A stretch of 64,000 bases of DNA. Source: Candidatus Melainabacteria bacterium (GTDB lineage: Bacteria; Cyanobacteriota; Vampirovibrionia; Obscuribacterales; Obscuribacteraceae). This document shows, in pieces, positions 8,582 to 18,282 of this stretch. Every line of letters begins with the position of its first letter. Position 1 is the stretch's first letter. The translations under genes were made by a program, and so were the position numbers. The DNA lies in contig PLZS01000064.1 of assembly GCA_003153555.1 (NCBI GenBank), positions 1 through 64,000 of the forward strand, in the 5' to 3' direction. Under the pieces are notes generated by a model that searched no databases, had not been told where the DNA came from, and worked only from the letters and a program-made list of their open reading frames with translations.

Positions 8582-9698
8582 AATTTAGATTCTTAGGAAA
8601 GACCTTCCACTGACTAATTGTAGCAGGCACATCTAAATCTACTTCTTCAAACTTGAGACCATCGAACCAGAATTTGCCGTTGCCTGAAAGCTGGGCACCA
8701 ATAGAAATGACACCAGCATGATGCGGTACATCCACAACTATTTCGTGTTTGGTCCAATCGTGTGTTCCAGCTCCATCTAAATCAAATGTATTCTCAGAAA
8801 ACAATTCATTACTGACAATATCCATTACGCACAAGTGAAGCCCACAACGCCCTTTGACTTTAGACGCCTTCGTATAAGCAGTGAATCGCACTCTCTTTCC
8901 ACGATATGATGGAGCGCCAAATTTTTGAAAAAGCCAACCATAATCTAACTCGCCGACGCTTACGAGAGATTTTATGCAGGCAGACCGTTTACTTGTGTAC
9001 GCGACCGCCTCGTCTGCGCCAATTTCATACACTCGTCCCTTCGTTCCCCACTGCAACCAAGCTTTCGGTAAGACACCGACAAACTCGTCATCAAGATATT
9101 TTGCTATCTCATTTTTGGAGAAGTCCATATTTACCGGATGTCCAACCCACACTCCCCGACAGCCAAGTGCGTAATTGTCAGTTTTGGGCACGTCCAAATC
9201 GACTTCTTCGAACGAAATCCCAGATATGTACATCGCTCCTGGACCGGTTACTATTCCGGCAAAGCGAATGGTCGTAGCTGTTTGCGGGACGTCCAAGACC
9301 AACTCACATTTCGTCCATTCTGTAGTCCCAGAAATTGGTCTATCCGCCATATTATCCAGAGCCAAAGTCGTATATCCAGGACCAAAAACGCACAGCGATA
9401 TTACTGCAGTCTTCGCAACATCCTTAGTTCGGACATGGGCAGTCAACCGAATTCTTTTGCCTCTGTAACCTTGCCCCTCAAAATTCTGCATCATCCAGAC
9501 GGTTGAGTCGCTTACTGCCTTTCGAACTTCAATGCAGGCGGATTTTTGTCCCTTAAAAGTAACCTTTTCATCCACTCCAAGATCAAACTGCGTTTTAGCG
9601 TCCGATGACCAGTGATGCCAGCCCTTGGGCATGGCACGAATTGGTAGCTTGGCCACCGTGCTCTTTTTGGCTGATTTTTCCAGTGTATTCAGAGCCAT
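8568..9698 (-). CDS. protein with two carbohydrate-binding-like beta-sandwich repeats
   Basis: The 376-residue product contains two homologous halves. Each has a GW/W start, YRGKRIRLTAHV or YRGKRVRFTAY, a W-T-K-x-E-x-V-x-D-V-P strand and an F-E-E-V-D-L-D-V-P terminus. This jelly-roll-like module is common behind regulators and peptidases and resembles carbohydrate-binding modules. No catalytic domain is present. The ATG at 9698 is chosen because GCGAGG sits 9 bases upstream; the open frame extends to 9719. No signal peptide is evident although the downstream co-transcribed hydrolase is exported. Ligand binding is inference from fold resemblance. Confidence 0.7.
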   Translation of the reverse strand: MALNTLEKSAKKSTVAKLPIRAMPKGWHHWSSDAKTQFDLGVDEKVTFKGQKSACIEVRKAVSDSTVWMMQNFEGQGYRGKRIRLTAHVRTKDVAKTAVISLCVFGPGYTTLALDNMADRPISGTTEWTKCELVLDVPQTATTIRFAGIVTGPGAMYISGISFEEVDLDVPKTDNYALGCRGVWVGHPVNMDFSKNEIAKYLDDEFVGVLPKAWLQWGTKGRVYEIGADEAVAYTSKRSACIKSLVSVGELDYGWLFQKFGAPSYRGKRVRFTAYTKASKVKGRCGLHLCVMDIVSNELFSENTFDLDGAGTHDWTKHEIVVDVPHHAGVISIGAQLSGNGKFWFDGLKFEEVDLDVPATISQWKVFPKNLNFEQT

Positions 9699-9872
9699 TA
9701 TTGCGACCTCGCAGATCATCCGTTTTGGATCTATACCCGCTTCTCAATGCCAATATCAGGATATTCGAGTTGGGACAGGGTGAAGAATCAATGAAAAAAA
9801 ATGAATGGATTGCAACTCCATCCGCATGCCACTATATTTGGTGCCGGAAAGCGGCTCACCGAGCTAATTTGT

Positions 9873-10640
9873 TCAGATTTTCGGAAGCGCGTCCGAAATC
9901 CTGTCGCTACACTTATCGATTTCCCCCTGCAACGTGTTAGCAAAGGTGTGATTCTTATCTGCTATCTGTGCCTGCTCGAAAAATTTCTTCGCGTCAACAT
10001 AAAGTCCTTGACGGAGTCGCATGGTACCCAAGTTTAGTAGGCAGTTCGATCTGTAAAAATCGGCAGAGGCATTGAAAGGGTTGAGAAGAACTCCAGAGTC
10101 AACAATTTTCAAACACTTTATGAGAGCCTCCTCCGACAAACCACTTCCCGAAGGTAGTGATCGGTATGCTGAGAGCGTACTCCAAATATCAGGGTCTTCA
10201 GGCGAAAGCCTCGCGCTTATTTCCATCGTTTGAATTCCTTCACCTATCGCCCCTTGTTGCATGAGAATTTGAGCTTTCTCAAAATATGCACGTCCGTAAG
10301 TTGGCTCCAGCTTGACCGCGTTATTTACAGCTTGCTCAGCCTCTGACAAACGCTGCCGACGTAGGCACTCTTCAGCCAATTCACAATAAAATGCCGGATC
10401 ATAAGGATAGATTGCGATCGCCTTTTTGATAACATCAATGCACTCATCAGGTTGTTCTGAAGAGCCGGCATGTTTCAAGGAAATCGCACGATGGAAGAGT
10501 TCATTGGCCTCAACCCAATTAGCCTGACTGCCAACCATTGGAAAATGATAATCGTGCGATGCGGACACAGGCTGAATCGCAATCATCGACAACACAAAAC
10601 AGGCGTTTAAATAAAATCGACATTTCAATATAGTTATCAT
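9873..10640 (-). CDS. exported TPR protein
   Basis: About 255 residues. It starts with a hydrophobic signal (CRFYLNACFVLSMIAIQPVSA) followed by at least four TPR-like units, for example ECIDVIKKAIAIYPYDPAFY, EAEQAVNNAVKLEPTYGRAY and GIQTMEISARLSPEDPDIW, then a longer unit (KFFEQAQIADKNHTFA). It probably acts as a periplasmic scaffold; no enzyme motif is visible. It is divergent from the TPR-metalloprotease gene, and the palindromic repeat at 10649-10677 lies between the two starts. The frame is open to 10658, but the ATG at 10640 leads directly into the signal peptide. Confidence 0.75.
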   Translation of the reverse strand: MITILKCRFYLNACFVLSMIAIQPVSASHDYHFPMVGSQANWVEANELFHRAISLKHAGSSEQPDECIDVIKKAIAIYPYDPAFYCELAEECLRRQRLSEAEQAVNNAVKLEPTYGRAYFEKAQILMQQGAIGEGIQTMEISARLSPEDPDIWSTLSAYRSLPSGSGLSEEALIKCLKIVDSGVLLNPFNASADFYRSNCLLNLGTMRLRQGLYVDAKKFFEQAQIADKNHTFANTLQGEIDKCSDRISDALPKI

Positions 10641-10648
10641 ATTGTTCG

Positions 10649-10677
10649 ATGCCGGCAAGGATGCCGGCGCTCCCAGG
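10649..10677. repeat. REP-like palindromic element, copy 1
   Basis: A perfect 7-bp hairpin GCCGGCA-AGGA-TGCCGGC is followed by GCTCCCAGG. A second copy lies at 44122-44148 and a variant with the same plan (hairpin plus GCTCC) at 44684. It lies between two divergent TPR genes. In forward translation this element gives the MPALPG/AGILPA-type peptide often seen where such repeats enter genes. Confidence 0.75.
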
Positions 10678-10786
10678 AAGTAAAGTAATGGGGTGTTTCA
10701 CTGGACCTGCCCATACAATATCCACTACCATTATGCACAAGGGTCTTACAAACAAAAGAGGGATTTTACCGGAGTTGAAGGCGATT

Positions 10787-12193
10787 TTGAAAAAATACCG
10801 AATGGCACTTTCATTTGCCGCAGTGCTTGTGGCAATTAGCGGCGAACGGTGCCTGGCGATGAGCGACGAGGTCAGGAGCATGTGCCAGCAGGCAGAGCAA
10901 ATGATCAACTCGCAAAGATTCAATGATGCCGTCAAGCTTTTACATCGAGCAGAAAGTCTGGACCCAAGCTGTGGAGAAGTTCATGGCTATTTGGGAATGG
11001 CTTTTCAGAATAATTCGAATACGAAGCAAGCTGTTGAGGAATATTTGAAGGCGTTGCAATTGAATCCCCAAATGTCATTCATCAATGTAAATTTGGGAAC
11101 GTGTTATATGAATTTGAATCAACCGCAGCAAGCCGTTCCATACTTTCAGAGATATTTACAGGACAATCCTAACGCTCCCGATGCGGCGCAAGTTCGAGGG
11201 TACATCAAACAGTCCGGTGCAAGAGAGGGTCAATCGGGCTTTCGCGCATTGGTTGAACATGGACAATCGCTTGTTAGCGCAGGCAAATTCAGCGAAGCAC
11301 ACAGCGTCTTTGAACAAGCAGTCGCTCAACAACCAAACTTTGCACCTGCACATTTTTATCTTGGCTACACTCTCGCACAGACAGGCCAAAACCAGAAAGC
11401 AATCGCGGAGTTTCAATATTGCCTGCAACTTGACCCGAGTACTAAGGAGGCTGTTCTCAACATTGGCTCCAATTATCAAAGTCTTGGAGACACCGCTAAC
11501 GCAATCACATGGTACGAGAAATATCTGCACGAGAATCCAGGCTCTCCCAAGGCTGGGGATATCAGACAAAGAATAAGCGGACTGCGTCAACAAGCGAAAG
11601 CACCAGGAAATTCGCCCGCTGCTGCATCGCAAGACGATTATCTGGCTAGTGCCGCATCTGGTGGCAGATGGTTTCGCTGGATGAGAGTGCCGATTCGAGT
11701 TTGCATCACCAACGGTGCCGGCACCGGTGGTTACAGAGACTCATTTTATAAGGTGCTGATGGAATCTTTTTCAATGTGGGCCGTCGGATCAGAAAATCGC
11801 CTTGCTTTCACACTGGTGAACGATCCATCTCAGGCAGACATTCTCTGCACATGGACTGACAATCCAAATCAAATAGCGGAAGGCGGCAGAGCCGTCGAAG
11901 GCGGATTGACAAAGTTATCTGGTCAACCACAACAAAATGGAGACGTCGGTATCACGAGCGCCAAAGTCATTTTGTTAACCAATCTTGGCGGCGCGCCTCT
12001 GAGTGATGACGACATGAGAAAAGTCTGCCTGCATGAAGTCGGGCATGCTCTCGGCATTAACGGACACTCAAGTAACAACTCCGACATCATGTTTTTCACC
12101 GAATCTCCGACTGTGTGGCCGACGCTCACCAAGCGCGACAAAGCAACGATATGCGGATTGTATAACAACTACCCAAGAGCCTCAGGTCAGTAA
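10787..12193 (+). CDS. exported TPR protein with C-terminal matrixin-like zinc metalloprotease domain
   Basis: About 469 residues from a TTG at 10787, which has GAAGG five bases upstream; ATGs at 10733 and 10802 are alternatives. A signal peptide (ALSFAAVLVAISGERCLA) is followed by TPRs in two blocks of about 100 residues each, separated by GREGQSG-like linkers. The C-terminal domain ends with the metzincin zinc site HEVGHALGINGHS (H-E-x-x-H-x-x-G-x-x-x-H) and a downstream IMFF, close to the Met-turn. It is preceded by ADILCTW, typical of matrixin-like bacterial peptidases. It should be a secreted or periplasmic protease docked to partners by the TPRs. Confidence 0.85.
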   Translation: MKKYRMALSFAAVLVAISGERCLAMSDEVRSMCQQAEQMINSQRFNDAVKLLHRAESLDPSCGEVHGYLGMAFQNNSNTKQAVEEYLKALQLNPQMSFINVNLGTCYMNLNQPQQAVPYFQRYLQDNPNAPDAAQVRGYIKQSGAREGQSGFRALVEHGQSLVSAGKFSEAHSVFEQAVAQQPNFAPAHFYLGYTLAQTGQNQKAIAEFQYCLQLDPSTKEAVLNIGSNYQSLGDTANAITWYEKYLHENPGSPKAGDIRQRISGLRQQAKAPGNSPAAASQDDYLASAASGGRWFRWMRVPIRVCITNGAGTGGYRDSFYKVLMESFSMWAVGSENRLAFTLVNDPSQADILCTWTDNPNQIAEGGRAVEGGLTKLSGQPQQNGDVGITSAKVILLTNLGGAPLSDDDMRKVCLHEVGHALGINGHSSNNSDIMFFTESPTVWPTLTKRDKATICGLYNNYPRASGQ

Positions 12194-12243
12194 TTTCTGG
12201 TGGCTCAGTTCGTAATTCAGTGACTAAGTCACCATCACTAATG

Positions 12244-12687
12244 CTAAGTGCGAAGAAGATTGTACAAAACTGTCAAAATCGTCAGCAGAATAACAATGAC
12301 GAACCCGTTTTTGGGTTCAGATATCAATGAAGAAATGATTCCTTGCTTATTATCGTAAACATCCTGCAAATGCAATTCTCGCTCTGCTAGCTGTTCTTTG
12401 AGCTTGTCCTTAACCTTGCGATGTTGAACTAGTTTATTCTCGAGAGCAGTGACTTCAGGATCGACCTCACCCTTGTCAAACTGCTTGCGCAATCGATTTT
12501 TCAACTGTTGATCCAATTGCATCTCTACAGAGATAGCGCTAGCGACGTCTTGACGCAGCTTAATTAAGTTCGGCTCTTCTTCGTTGTAGACCCTCTCAAG
12601 TCTCCTCTTCTCGGGGCTTAGAGACACAGAAGGATTTTTAAACTTCGAGAGTAGTGTTTTAAGAAAATTGTCTTTTGGCTTGCTCAT
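12244..12687 (-). CDS. coiled-coil protein with C-terminal membrane anchor
   Basis: About 147 residues. A charged helical region (roughly 35-110, with stretches such as LENKLVQHRKVKDKLKEQLA) predicts a coiled coil. The last 20 residues form one hydrophobic segment (GFVIVILLTILTVLYNLL) followed by RT. This is a tail-anchored layout with the bulk in the cytoplasm. I do not recognise a family; the helical hairpin is only loosely PspA-like. No strong ribosome binding site is seen at the chosen ATG (12687). Confidence 0.6.
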   Translation of the reverse strand: MSKPKDNFLKTLLSKFKNPSVSLSPEKRRLERVYNEEEPNLIKLRQDVASAISVEMQLDQQLKNRLRKQFDKGEVDPEVTALENKLVQHRKVKDKLKEQLAERELHLQDVYDNKQGIISSLISEPKNGFVIVILLTILTVLYNLLRT

Positions 12688-12813
12688 TGCATACACATAT
12701 TTAGCGGGTTATATGGCACCGGAATTCGGGGATTTCTGAATAACCTTTGCTCCGTTGTGAGGTGAATGACTTCTGGCGAGTGCGATTAGGAGTTGGGATT
12801 ATATACAGAAGAG

Positions 12814-14091
12814 CTAGTTGGACTGCACTGCCTTCGCGAGGTGCTCATACAATGACACGAACTTGAAGCAATCCGCGTGGGTTGCAATCCCAAGTCTACC
12901 GCTGGCGAACTCTAGATCCGCTATATCATCAAACATTGGTTGAGCCGTAAATCCAAATATATCGTTCATGTCGTAAACATTGATCCATCGTTTGACATTC
13001 CGAGGTTTTGCGATCGGGCGGTGACGTGTGTCTAGACCAGGAAACATATGCAAGTCTGCAAACAATGGAAATTGTGCTGCCACTGTGATCAGTAAATCAA
13101 TCTCCTGGTCAGGACGAAAATGCGATGCAACATCGCACATTATGTTAGCACCCATGCTATGAGCGACAACGATCAAATCCGGATCGTCAGGCGTTCGCTG
13201 AGCCCATCCTTGGTCAAGCGCATCGGATATTATTTTCACGATCGCCCCCGGAGACTGCGGCGTTCCTCGTTGACCAAAATAGAGAAAAGAATCACCGATG
13301 AACGAAAAAAGTCTCTCGTGAAAAAGTCTGCGCATCGGATTAGTCACAGCTGCTGCCGCTACATGCGTAGTGGCACGCCGTCTGACTTCACGCACCTGCC
13401 TAACACTATTCTTTGCCGTAGTACTCAATTGCTTGATACGCGCTTGCACTTGTTTCGTCCGAAGCTGCAAGCGATCTTTAGTCAACACGCTTGCCTTGGC
13501 GTAACGAACCTGAAGCCAGCTGCCCGCCAACTTCATGTGCTCAAGGCTTAAATGACGCCGTTTGGCATCAACCGAGGAATCGTTTTTAAGTTCATTTTCC
13601 AACTTGAGCAACAATTGCGCGTCGTCCACAACTCCTTCAAGCCATTCAACTTGCTCGTCAAGTGACTTGAATCGTCGACTTAGGTCCAGCGCACTAAACG
13701 CAAGTTCAGACAACGCCGCAGCATGTTCAAGTGAATCGTCGAGAGCTTGCTCTGACGCTGTTGCAATAATGAGATCAACAACTTTGGATATCGATTCTGT
13801 CCTGGCCAGATCGATCAGTGAGGACCCCTCCAAATCAGGCTCTTGCAAATGATCGTGAGCTTGGTCTTGCGATTTCGCTTTATCGTGCTTTTTTGTCGGC
13901 AGATATGGATTTCCGCTGGTCATGTTAGTGGCTAAATCGCCCCAATATGGGCTGATCACTTTGTCAGCGCTAAACTGTCTTCCCAGCAACTTGTAAAAAA
14001 TGTTGACGAAATATTGGTTGCGTTGAAGCATCTCTTTTTCGTATTTAGGTCCCAGTCGCACATTGACGCCGTGCACAAAAACAAGAGGCAT
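12814..14091 (-). CDS. cytosolic alpha/beta hydrolase (lipase-like)
   Basis: Begins MPLVFVHGVNVRLGPKY, the HG oxyanion strand typical of alpha/beta hydrolases. The nucleophile elbow is IVVAHSMGANIMCDV (Ser) at about residue 310. A candidate aspartate lies in NVYDMNDIFG and a histidine near GIATHADCF. A long central helical region (about 90-240), rich in charged residues, separates the first strand from the elbow; it is an insertion larger than usual. No signal peptide is present. The ATG at 14091 is preferred to that at 14103 because a GAAGGA lies upstream at usable distance only for it. The substrate is unknown. Confidence 0.75.
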   Translation of the reverse strand: MPLVFVHGVNVRLGPKYEKEMLQRNQYFVNIFYKLLGRQFSADKVISPYWGDLATNMTSGNPYLPTKKHDKAKSQDQAHDHLQEPDLEGSSLIDLARTESISKVVDLIIATASEQALDDSLEHAAALSELAFSALDLSRRFKSLDEQVEWLEGVVDDAQLLLKLENELKNDSSVDAKRRHLSLEHMKLAGSWLQVRYAKASVLTKDRLQLRTKQVQARIKQLSTTAKNSVRQVREVRRRATTHVAAAAVTNPMRRLFHERLFSFIGDSFLYFGQRGTPQSPGAIVKIISDALDQGWAQRTPDDPDLIVVAHSMGANIMCDVASHFRPDQEIDLLITVAAQFPLFADLHMFPGLDTRHRPIAKPRNVKRWINVYDMNDIFGFTAQPMFDDIADLEFASGRLGIATHADCFKFVSLYEHLAKAVQSN

Positions 14092-14295
14092 GCTTCTACT
14101 CATCCTTCATGAACCGACCTGATTTAAAGATACCCAGCGCTAAGCAATTCAAAATCCAAGAACAGACAGACAACTGAACAAATCTCTCCTTCCGGCAGTA
14201 AGTGGCTAATCGAGCTGCTGGCGTGACTTTCCGAACATAGCCGCGTTACAAACGTTGCTGGGGCTTCATGTTTGAGGGAAGAGGCAGGAAGCCCA

Positions 14296-14304
14296 TGTTA
14301 TACT
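14296..14304 (+). promoter_or_regulatory. extended -10 promoter candidate for prfC
   Basis: TG-T-TATACT has the form of an extended -10 element (TGn followed by a 5/6 match to TATAAT). No convincing -35 hexamer lies at 16-18 bp, which extended -10 promoters tolerate. It lies 56 bp before the prfC start. Confidence 0.4.
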
Positions 14305-14359
14305 CACGGATCGGCTCTGCTTCCCTAGCTTTCGCAATTTCGACCTTAAGGACAAACGG

Positions 14360-16036
14360 ATGAACCCGGAAACAATCGGACAAACCAAGTTGCCACCAGC
14401 TGATTATGAGGCTGAGATTGAAAAACAGGTTGAACGCAGACGAACCTTTGCCATCATCTCTCATCCAGACGCAGGCAAGACGACTCTCACGGAAAAATTG
14501 CTTTTGTTCGGGGGAGCCATTGATGAAGCCGGAGCCGTGAAGTCGCGCCGTGCCCAGCGAAGTGCGACTTCGGACTGGATGGAGTTGGAAAAACAGCGCG
14601 GCATTTCGATCACCTCAACCGTGCTGCAATTCGAATATTCAGGACATTGCCTGAATTTGCTGGATACCCCAGGTCACCAAGATTTCAGCGAGGACACCTA
14701 TCGCACATTGGCAGCGGCAGACAATGCGGTAATGCTTATTGACGCGGCAAAGGGCCTTGAACCGCAAACAAGGAAACTGTTCGAAGTTTGTCGCCTGCGC
14801 AAAATCCCATTATTCACTTTTATCAACAAGCTGGATAGACCAAGCAGAGAGCCGTTGGAGCTGCTTGATGAAGTGGAAAAGGAATTCAACCTATCGACGT
14901 ATCCGGTCAATTGGCCGATCGGCACGGGAGATCAATTCAAAGGTGTTGTTGATCGACCATCGAAGCTGGTCCACCTTTTCGAGCGCTCCATTGGCGGACG
15001 AACGATCGCAGAAGTAGCGACTTATTCACTCGATGATCCAAAGGTCAAAGAACTAGTCCCAAAACATCTCTACGACCAATTGATGGAAGAGCTACAAATT
15101 CTTGACGCAGCCGCGCATCCGCTCGATCTAGCAAAAATACATGACGGATCTTTGACACCGGTTTATTTCGGAAGCGCCATGAACAATTTTGGAGTCGAAT
15201 TGTTTCTGCGCTCTTTCATTGAGTTAGCGCTTAAGCCTGGCTCCTTTCCATCATCTGAAGGAATTGTTCCACCTACGTTTCAAGACTTTACCGGCTTCGT
15301 CTTTAAGCTGCAGGCGAACATGGATCCCAAACATAGAGACAGAATCGCCTTTGTGCGTGTTTGCTCAGGAATGTTCGTGAAAGATATGGACGTAACAAAC
15401 AGTAGAAGCGGACGCACTATTCAGTTAAGCCAACCGAAAAAACTGTTTGCAAAAGAGCGTCAATCAATCGAAGAAGCATTTCCAGGCGATATTGTCGGAT
15501 TCAGCAATCCTGGTGCCTTTGCAATTGGCGACACCATCAGCAGTGGCAAGAAGATCAACTTCCCGGGCATCCCCACCTTCGCTCCTGAACTTTTTGCTTT
15601 CCTCGAGAATAAAGAGCCAAGCCGCTACAAACAATTCCACAAAGGAATCACGGCGCTGCAAGATGAAGGTGCAATCCAAATTCTTTGGATGACTGAACGA
15701 GACACGCGCATACCGTTGCTCGCCGCTGTGGGTCCGCTCCAATTCGAAGTAGTGCAGTTCCGCCTTCAATCCGAATACGGCGTTAGCACCATCCTTAGGG
15801 TGGTCGATATGCATACGGCTTTGTGGCCAGTCGGTGCTTGGGAAACGATGAAGGCCGCGACCGCTCGTTCTGGATATACAGTCGCAACCGATAAGTTCGA
15901 AGATCCCGTTCTACTCTTCAAGACTAAGTGGGACTTGAACAAGTTCAAAGAAGTGAACCCTGACATTGTGCTAAGTAAAGTTGACCCGCGCACGGTTCCT
16001 GCCACGATGGACATCAGCAGAGACGCGAAGTACTAG
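14360..16036 (+). CDS. prfC: peptide chain release factor 3
   Basis: A translational GTPase of 558 residues. It has the G1 loop [15 protein letters not shown], the RF3-specific [20 protein letters not shown] (switch region), G3 [14 protein letters not shown], and G4 [16 protein letters not shown]. Domain II and III sequences [20 protein letters not shown] and [14 protein letters not shown] are diagnostic of RF3 rather than EF-G. RF3 recycles RF1/RF2 from the ribosome after peptide release. The ATG is preceded by AAGGA at a good distance. It is slightly longer than the usual 525-530 residues because of about 20 extra N-terminal residues. It appears monocistronic. Confidence 0.96.
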   Translation: MNPETIGQTKLPPADYEAEIEKQVERRRTFAIISHPDAGKTTLTEKLLLFGGAIDEAGAVKSRRAQRSATSDWMELEKQRGISITSTVLQFEYSGHCLNLLDTPGHQDFSEDTYRTLAAADNAVMLIDAAKGLEPQTRKLFEVCRLRKIPLFTFINKLDRPSREPLELLDEVEKEFNLSTYPVNWPIGTGDQFKGVVDRPSKLVHLFERSIGGRTIAEVATYSLDDPKVKELVPKHLYDQLMEELQILDAAAHPLDLAKIHDGSLTPVYFGSAMNNFGVELFLRSFIELALKPGSFPSSEGIVPPTFQDFTGFVFKLQANMDPKHRDRIAFVRVCSGMFVKDMDVTNSRSGRTIQLSQPKKLFAKERQSIEEAFPGDIVGFSNPGAFAIGDTISSGKKINFPGIPTFAPELFAFLENKEPSRYKQFHKGITALQDEGAIQILWMTERDTRIPLLAAVGPLQFEVVQFRLQSEYGVSTILRVVDMHTALWPVGAWETMKAATARSGYTVATDKFEDPVLLFKTKWDLNKFKEVNPDIVLSKVDPRTVPATMDISRDAKY

Positions 16037-16089
16037 GGCAACTCGTGTTATGCTACGTGCACAACTCTTTCGCAGGACCCGTGCTAACA

Positions 16090-16527
16090 ATGAACGCTAA
16101 ACTTACTATTATTTCACGACATATTTTGGTGGCATCCACTGCACTAATTTTCTCTGGGTGTGGCGGTGGTGAAAAAACAACGAGCACTACAACAGTCTCG
16201 CCAGACGGAACTGAAACAGTAAAGGTTGAAGAGACTAAAGATTCTAAAATCACGACGACGCGAACAGTCGAACCAAAAACATCTTCAGAAGATGAAGCAG
16301 CCGACGATGCTAATCATCCGAAAGAAACCACCATAGATATATCCACCGGAAAAGATGACAACGGCGATACGGACAAAGTGCACATAAGAGCACCTGGTGT
16401 CAAAATCGACTCAAGCGATAATGATGAAAGTGTCCATATCAAATTGCCTTTCATCAATATTCAAAAAGATGGTGCCGGTAGCAAGGTGCGCATCAAAGCA
16501 CCATTTGTGCGCGTCAACACAAACTAA
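16090..16527 (+). CDS. acidic lipoprotein with beta repeats
   Basis: The ATG at 16090 gives a lipoprotein signal (ILVASTALIFSGC, lipobox FSGC). A Thr/Glu/Asp-rich low-complexity segment follows, then three similar short units VHIRAPGVKIDSS, VHIKLPFINIQKD and VRIKAPFVRVNTN. These alternate hydrophobic and polar residues as in a beta-solenoid or beta-hairpin repeat. No family is recognised. It probably sits on a membrane surface with an extended acidic linker. It starts 53 bp after prfC on the same strand, so it may be read through from that gene. Confidence 0.65.
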   Translation: MNAKLTIISRHILVASTALIFSGCGGGEKTTSTTTVSPDGTETVKVEETKDSKITTTRTVEPKTSSEDEAADDANHPKETTIDISTGKDDNGDTDKVHIRAPGVKIDSSDNDESVHIKLPFINIQKDGAGSKVRIKAPFVRVNTN

Positions 16528-16632
16528 ATGCGGACTACAGCAACCTAGCCAAGACAAAGAGACCATGCTCATAGTCAGAGCATGCGTGCAACGGGCTACA
16601 TACAACGTGCTAGCAAGATGAGAAGGAGAGCG

Positions 16633-17754
16633 CTAACCACGTCGTTGCGGACCCAAGAAACCTCGGAAATACAGATACAGCAAGATGCTCAGCGAAAAGA
16701 AAAACATGAGGAATAGAGCGAGGGGATAGCCAAAATACCAACTCAGCTCAGGCATGTTGAGAGGTGATTTCTCAGTATTGAAATTCATACCGTATAAACT
16801 TGCTACAAAACTGGGCGGAATGAAAAGCGTCGTGATGATCGTCAGCACCTTCATCACCTCGTTCAACCGATTGCTAACGCGAGTGTAATGCAGCTCCATC
16901 AAGGCTGAAGCGACTTCACGATACATCTCAACAAAGTCGATAATTCTAACAGCGTGGTCGTAACAGTCACGCAGATACAATCGCGTTGTCTCAGAAATGA
17001 GGGGATTGGTGTCACGATAAAGCGAGCTTATCGCTTCACGCGTCGGCCAAACAGATTTGCGAATCGATAATATATCGCGTCTCAATTCATACACTTCTTC
17101 AGGAGTGTTCTTTTCGCTTTTCTGCAAGATCTCATCTTCGATATTATCGAGTCTGTCAGCCAGTTTTGCCAACAGCGGAAAATAACTGTCGACAACTGCA
17201 TCAATGATTGCATACAACAAATAATCAGCCTTTTCAGAGCGAATTCGCCCCCGCGATTTTCTGATCTTTTCACGCACCGGGTCCAAACAATCAGTGGTCA
17301 TTTCACGAAACGACAGGACAAATGTCTTTCCAACAAAGAGACTCAGTTGCTCGCTCTCTGAACTGTCACGGTTGACGAGCATACGAGTGACAACAAATAT
17401 ATGTTCGTCGTACTCTTCAACTTTTGCACGCTGATGAACGTTAATGATGTCTTCGAGCTCGAGTTCGTGCAAATTGAAAAGCTTTCCTAGCCGCTCCATA
17501 AATGCTTGTGCATTCGGTCCAAATCCAACCGGGTCAATGTTTATCCACGTGACTGGCCATTTAGCAAGGAACTCGATTAGACCGGCTGGATCACGAACCG
17601 CCTGCTCCACATAGCCATGCTCGCTGTAGGCCATAACATGCATGATCGGCGTCTCTGTACTACTGGACGTGCTAGAGTCCATAATCCCCGGCAAATTGAA
17701 TTCCGCGGTGATTCGCTGCTGGCGCCTTTTAGCTTTCGATAGGTCGGAAGTCAT
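16633..17754 (-). CDS. corA: CorA-type magnesium/cobalt transporter
   Basis: A 373-residue protein. The large N-terminal cytoplasmic domain contains VTWINIDPVG, LFNLHELELEDIINVHQRAKVEEYD and LSLFVGKTFVLSFRE; long helices follow (LRRDILSIRKSVWPTREAIS). The two C-terminal membrane helices carry the pore signature SLYGMNFNTEKSP (Y-G-M-N) between them. CorA pentamers pass Mg2+ down the membrane potential. The length fits the family. It ends about 100 bp downstream of the opposite-strand lipoprotein and has no operon partner. Confidence 0.95.
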   Translation of the reverse strand: MTSDLSKAKRRQQRITAEFNLPGIMDSSTSSSTETPIMHVMAYSEHGYVEQAVRDPAGLIEFLAKWPVTWINIDPVGFGPNAQAFMERLGKLFNLHELELEDIINVHQRAKVEEYDEHIFVVTRMLVNRDSSESEQLSLFVGKTFVLSFREMTTDCLDPVREKIRKSRGRIRSEKADYLLYAIIDAVVDSYFPLLAKLADRLDNIEDEILQKSEKNTPEEVYELRRDILSIRKSVWPTREAISSLYRDTNPLISETTRLYLRDCYDHAVRIIDFVEMYREVASALMELHYTRVSNRLNEVMKVLTIITTLFIPPSFVASLYGMNFNTEKSPLNMPELSWYFGYPLALFLMFFFSLSILLYLYFRGFLGPQRRG

Positions 17755-17952
17755 TACCGTCTCAGGGTTGGTATAGCCGCTGCTATTTTAGAACATCGCT
17801 CCTTTTCATGGACACCAAAAGATCACAGTTGCCTGTCAATGTTATTGAAGAACCGGCACTAAACTTGGTTTAAGCCGGTTGCCTAATCAGACGATACGGT
17901 CAGTAAGCCCGTAGATCGGGCAAGAGGACACGAAGATTAAGGAGACTGCATT

Positions 17953-18150
17953 TTGAAAAATTGGATTATGGCCCTCTTCTCCCCTATAAACCCTCCCCAA
18001 AATTATTCATTTGCCGATCGGAATTTTGCTCAGGAATACAAAGAATCGAAAGATGCGTACTTGAAACAACAACAACAACAACAACAATTTTCCGCATCCG
18101 AAATTAGTCAAGCAAAATTCGATTTTCCGCTTGCTTGTTCAATGCGCTAA
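17953..18150 (+). CDS. small protein with polyglutamine run
   Basis: A 65-residue ORF starting with TTG, preceded by AAGGAG nine bases upstream, which is a strong ribosome binding site for such a short frame. It is hydrophobic at the start (NWIMALFSP), polar after that, and contains seven glutamines encoded by seven identical CAA codons, so the tract is a trinucleotide microsatellite. No homologue is recognised. The binding site is the main reason to believe it; the tract makes length variation likely. Confidence 0.5.
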   Translation: MKNWIMALFSPINPPQNYSFADRNFAQEYKESKDAYLKQQQQQQQFSASEISQAKFDFPLACSMR

Positions 18151-18282
18151 GGGTATTCCTAAACTTGAAATATCACGAAACCAGCAGTGAGCCAACTACT
18201 GAACAAGCAGTGATCGCTCACGGAGGAATCATTTCATAGGCACCGGATATAGTGCCATAGGCATTAGAAGCGCCTACAGAGT

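Noticed and set aside
9801..10037. 78-codon plus-strand ORF
   Set aside because: Mostly antisense to the exported TPR gene; no binding site.
12220..12232. GTGACTAAGTCAC as a terminator between convergent genes
   Set aside because: Short arms, almost no loop and no T run on either side.
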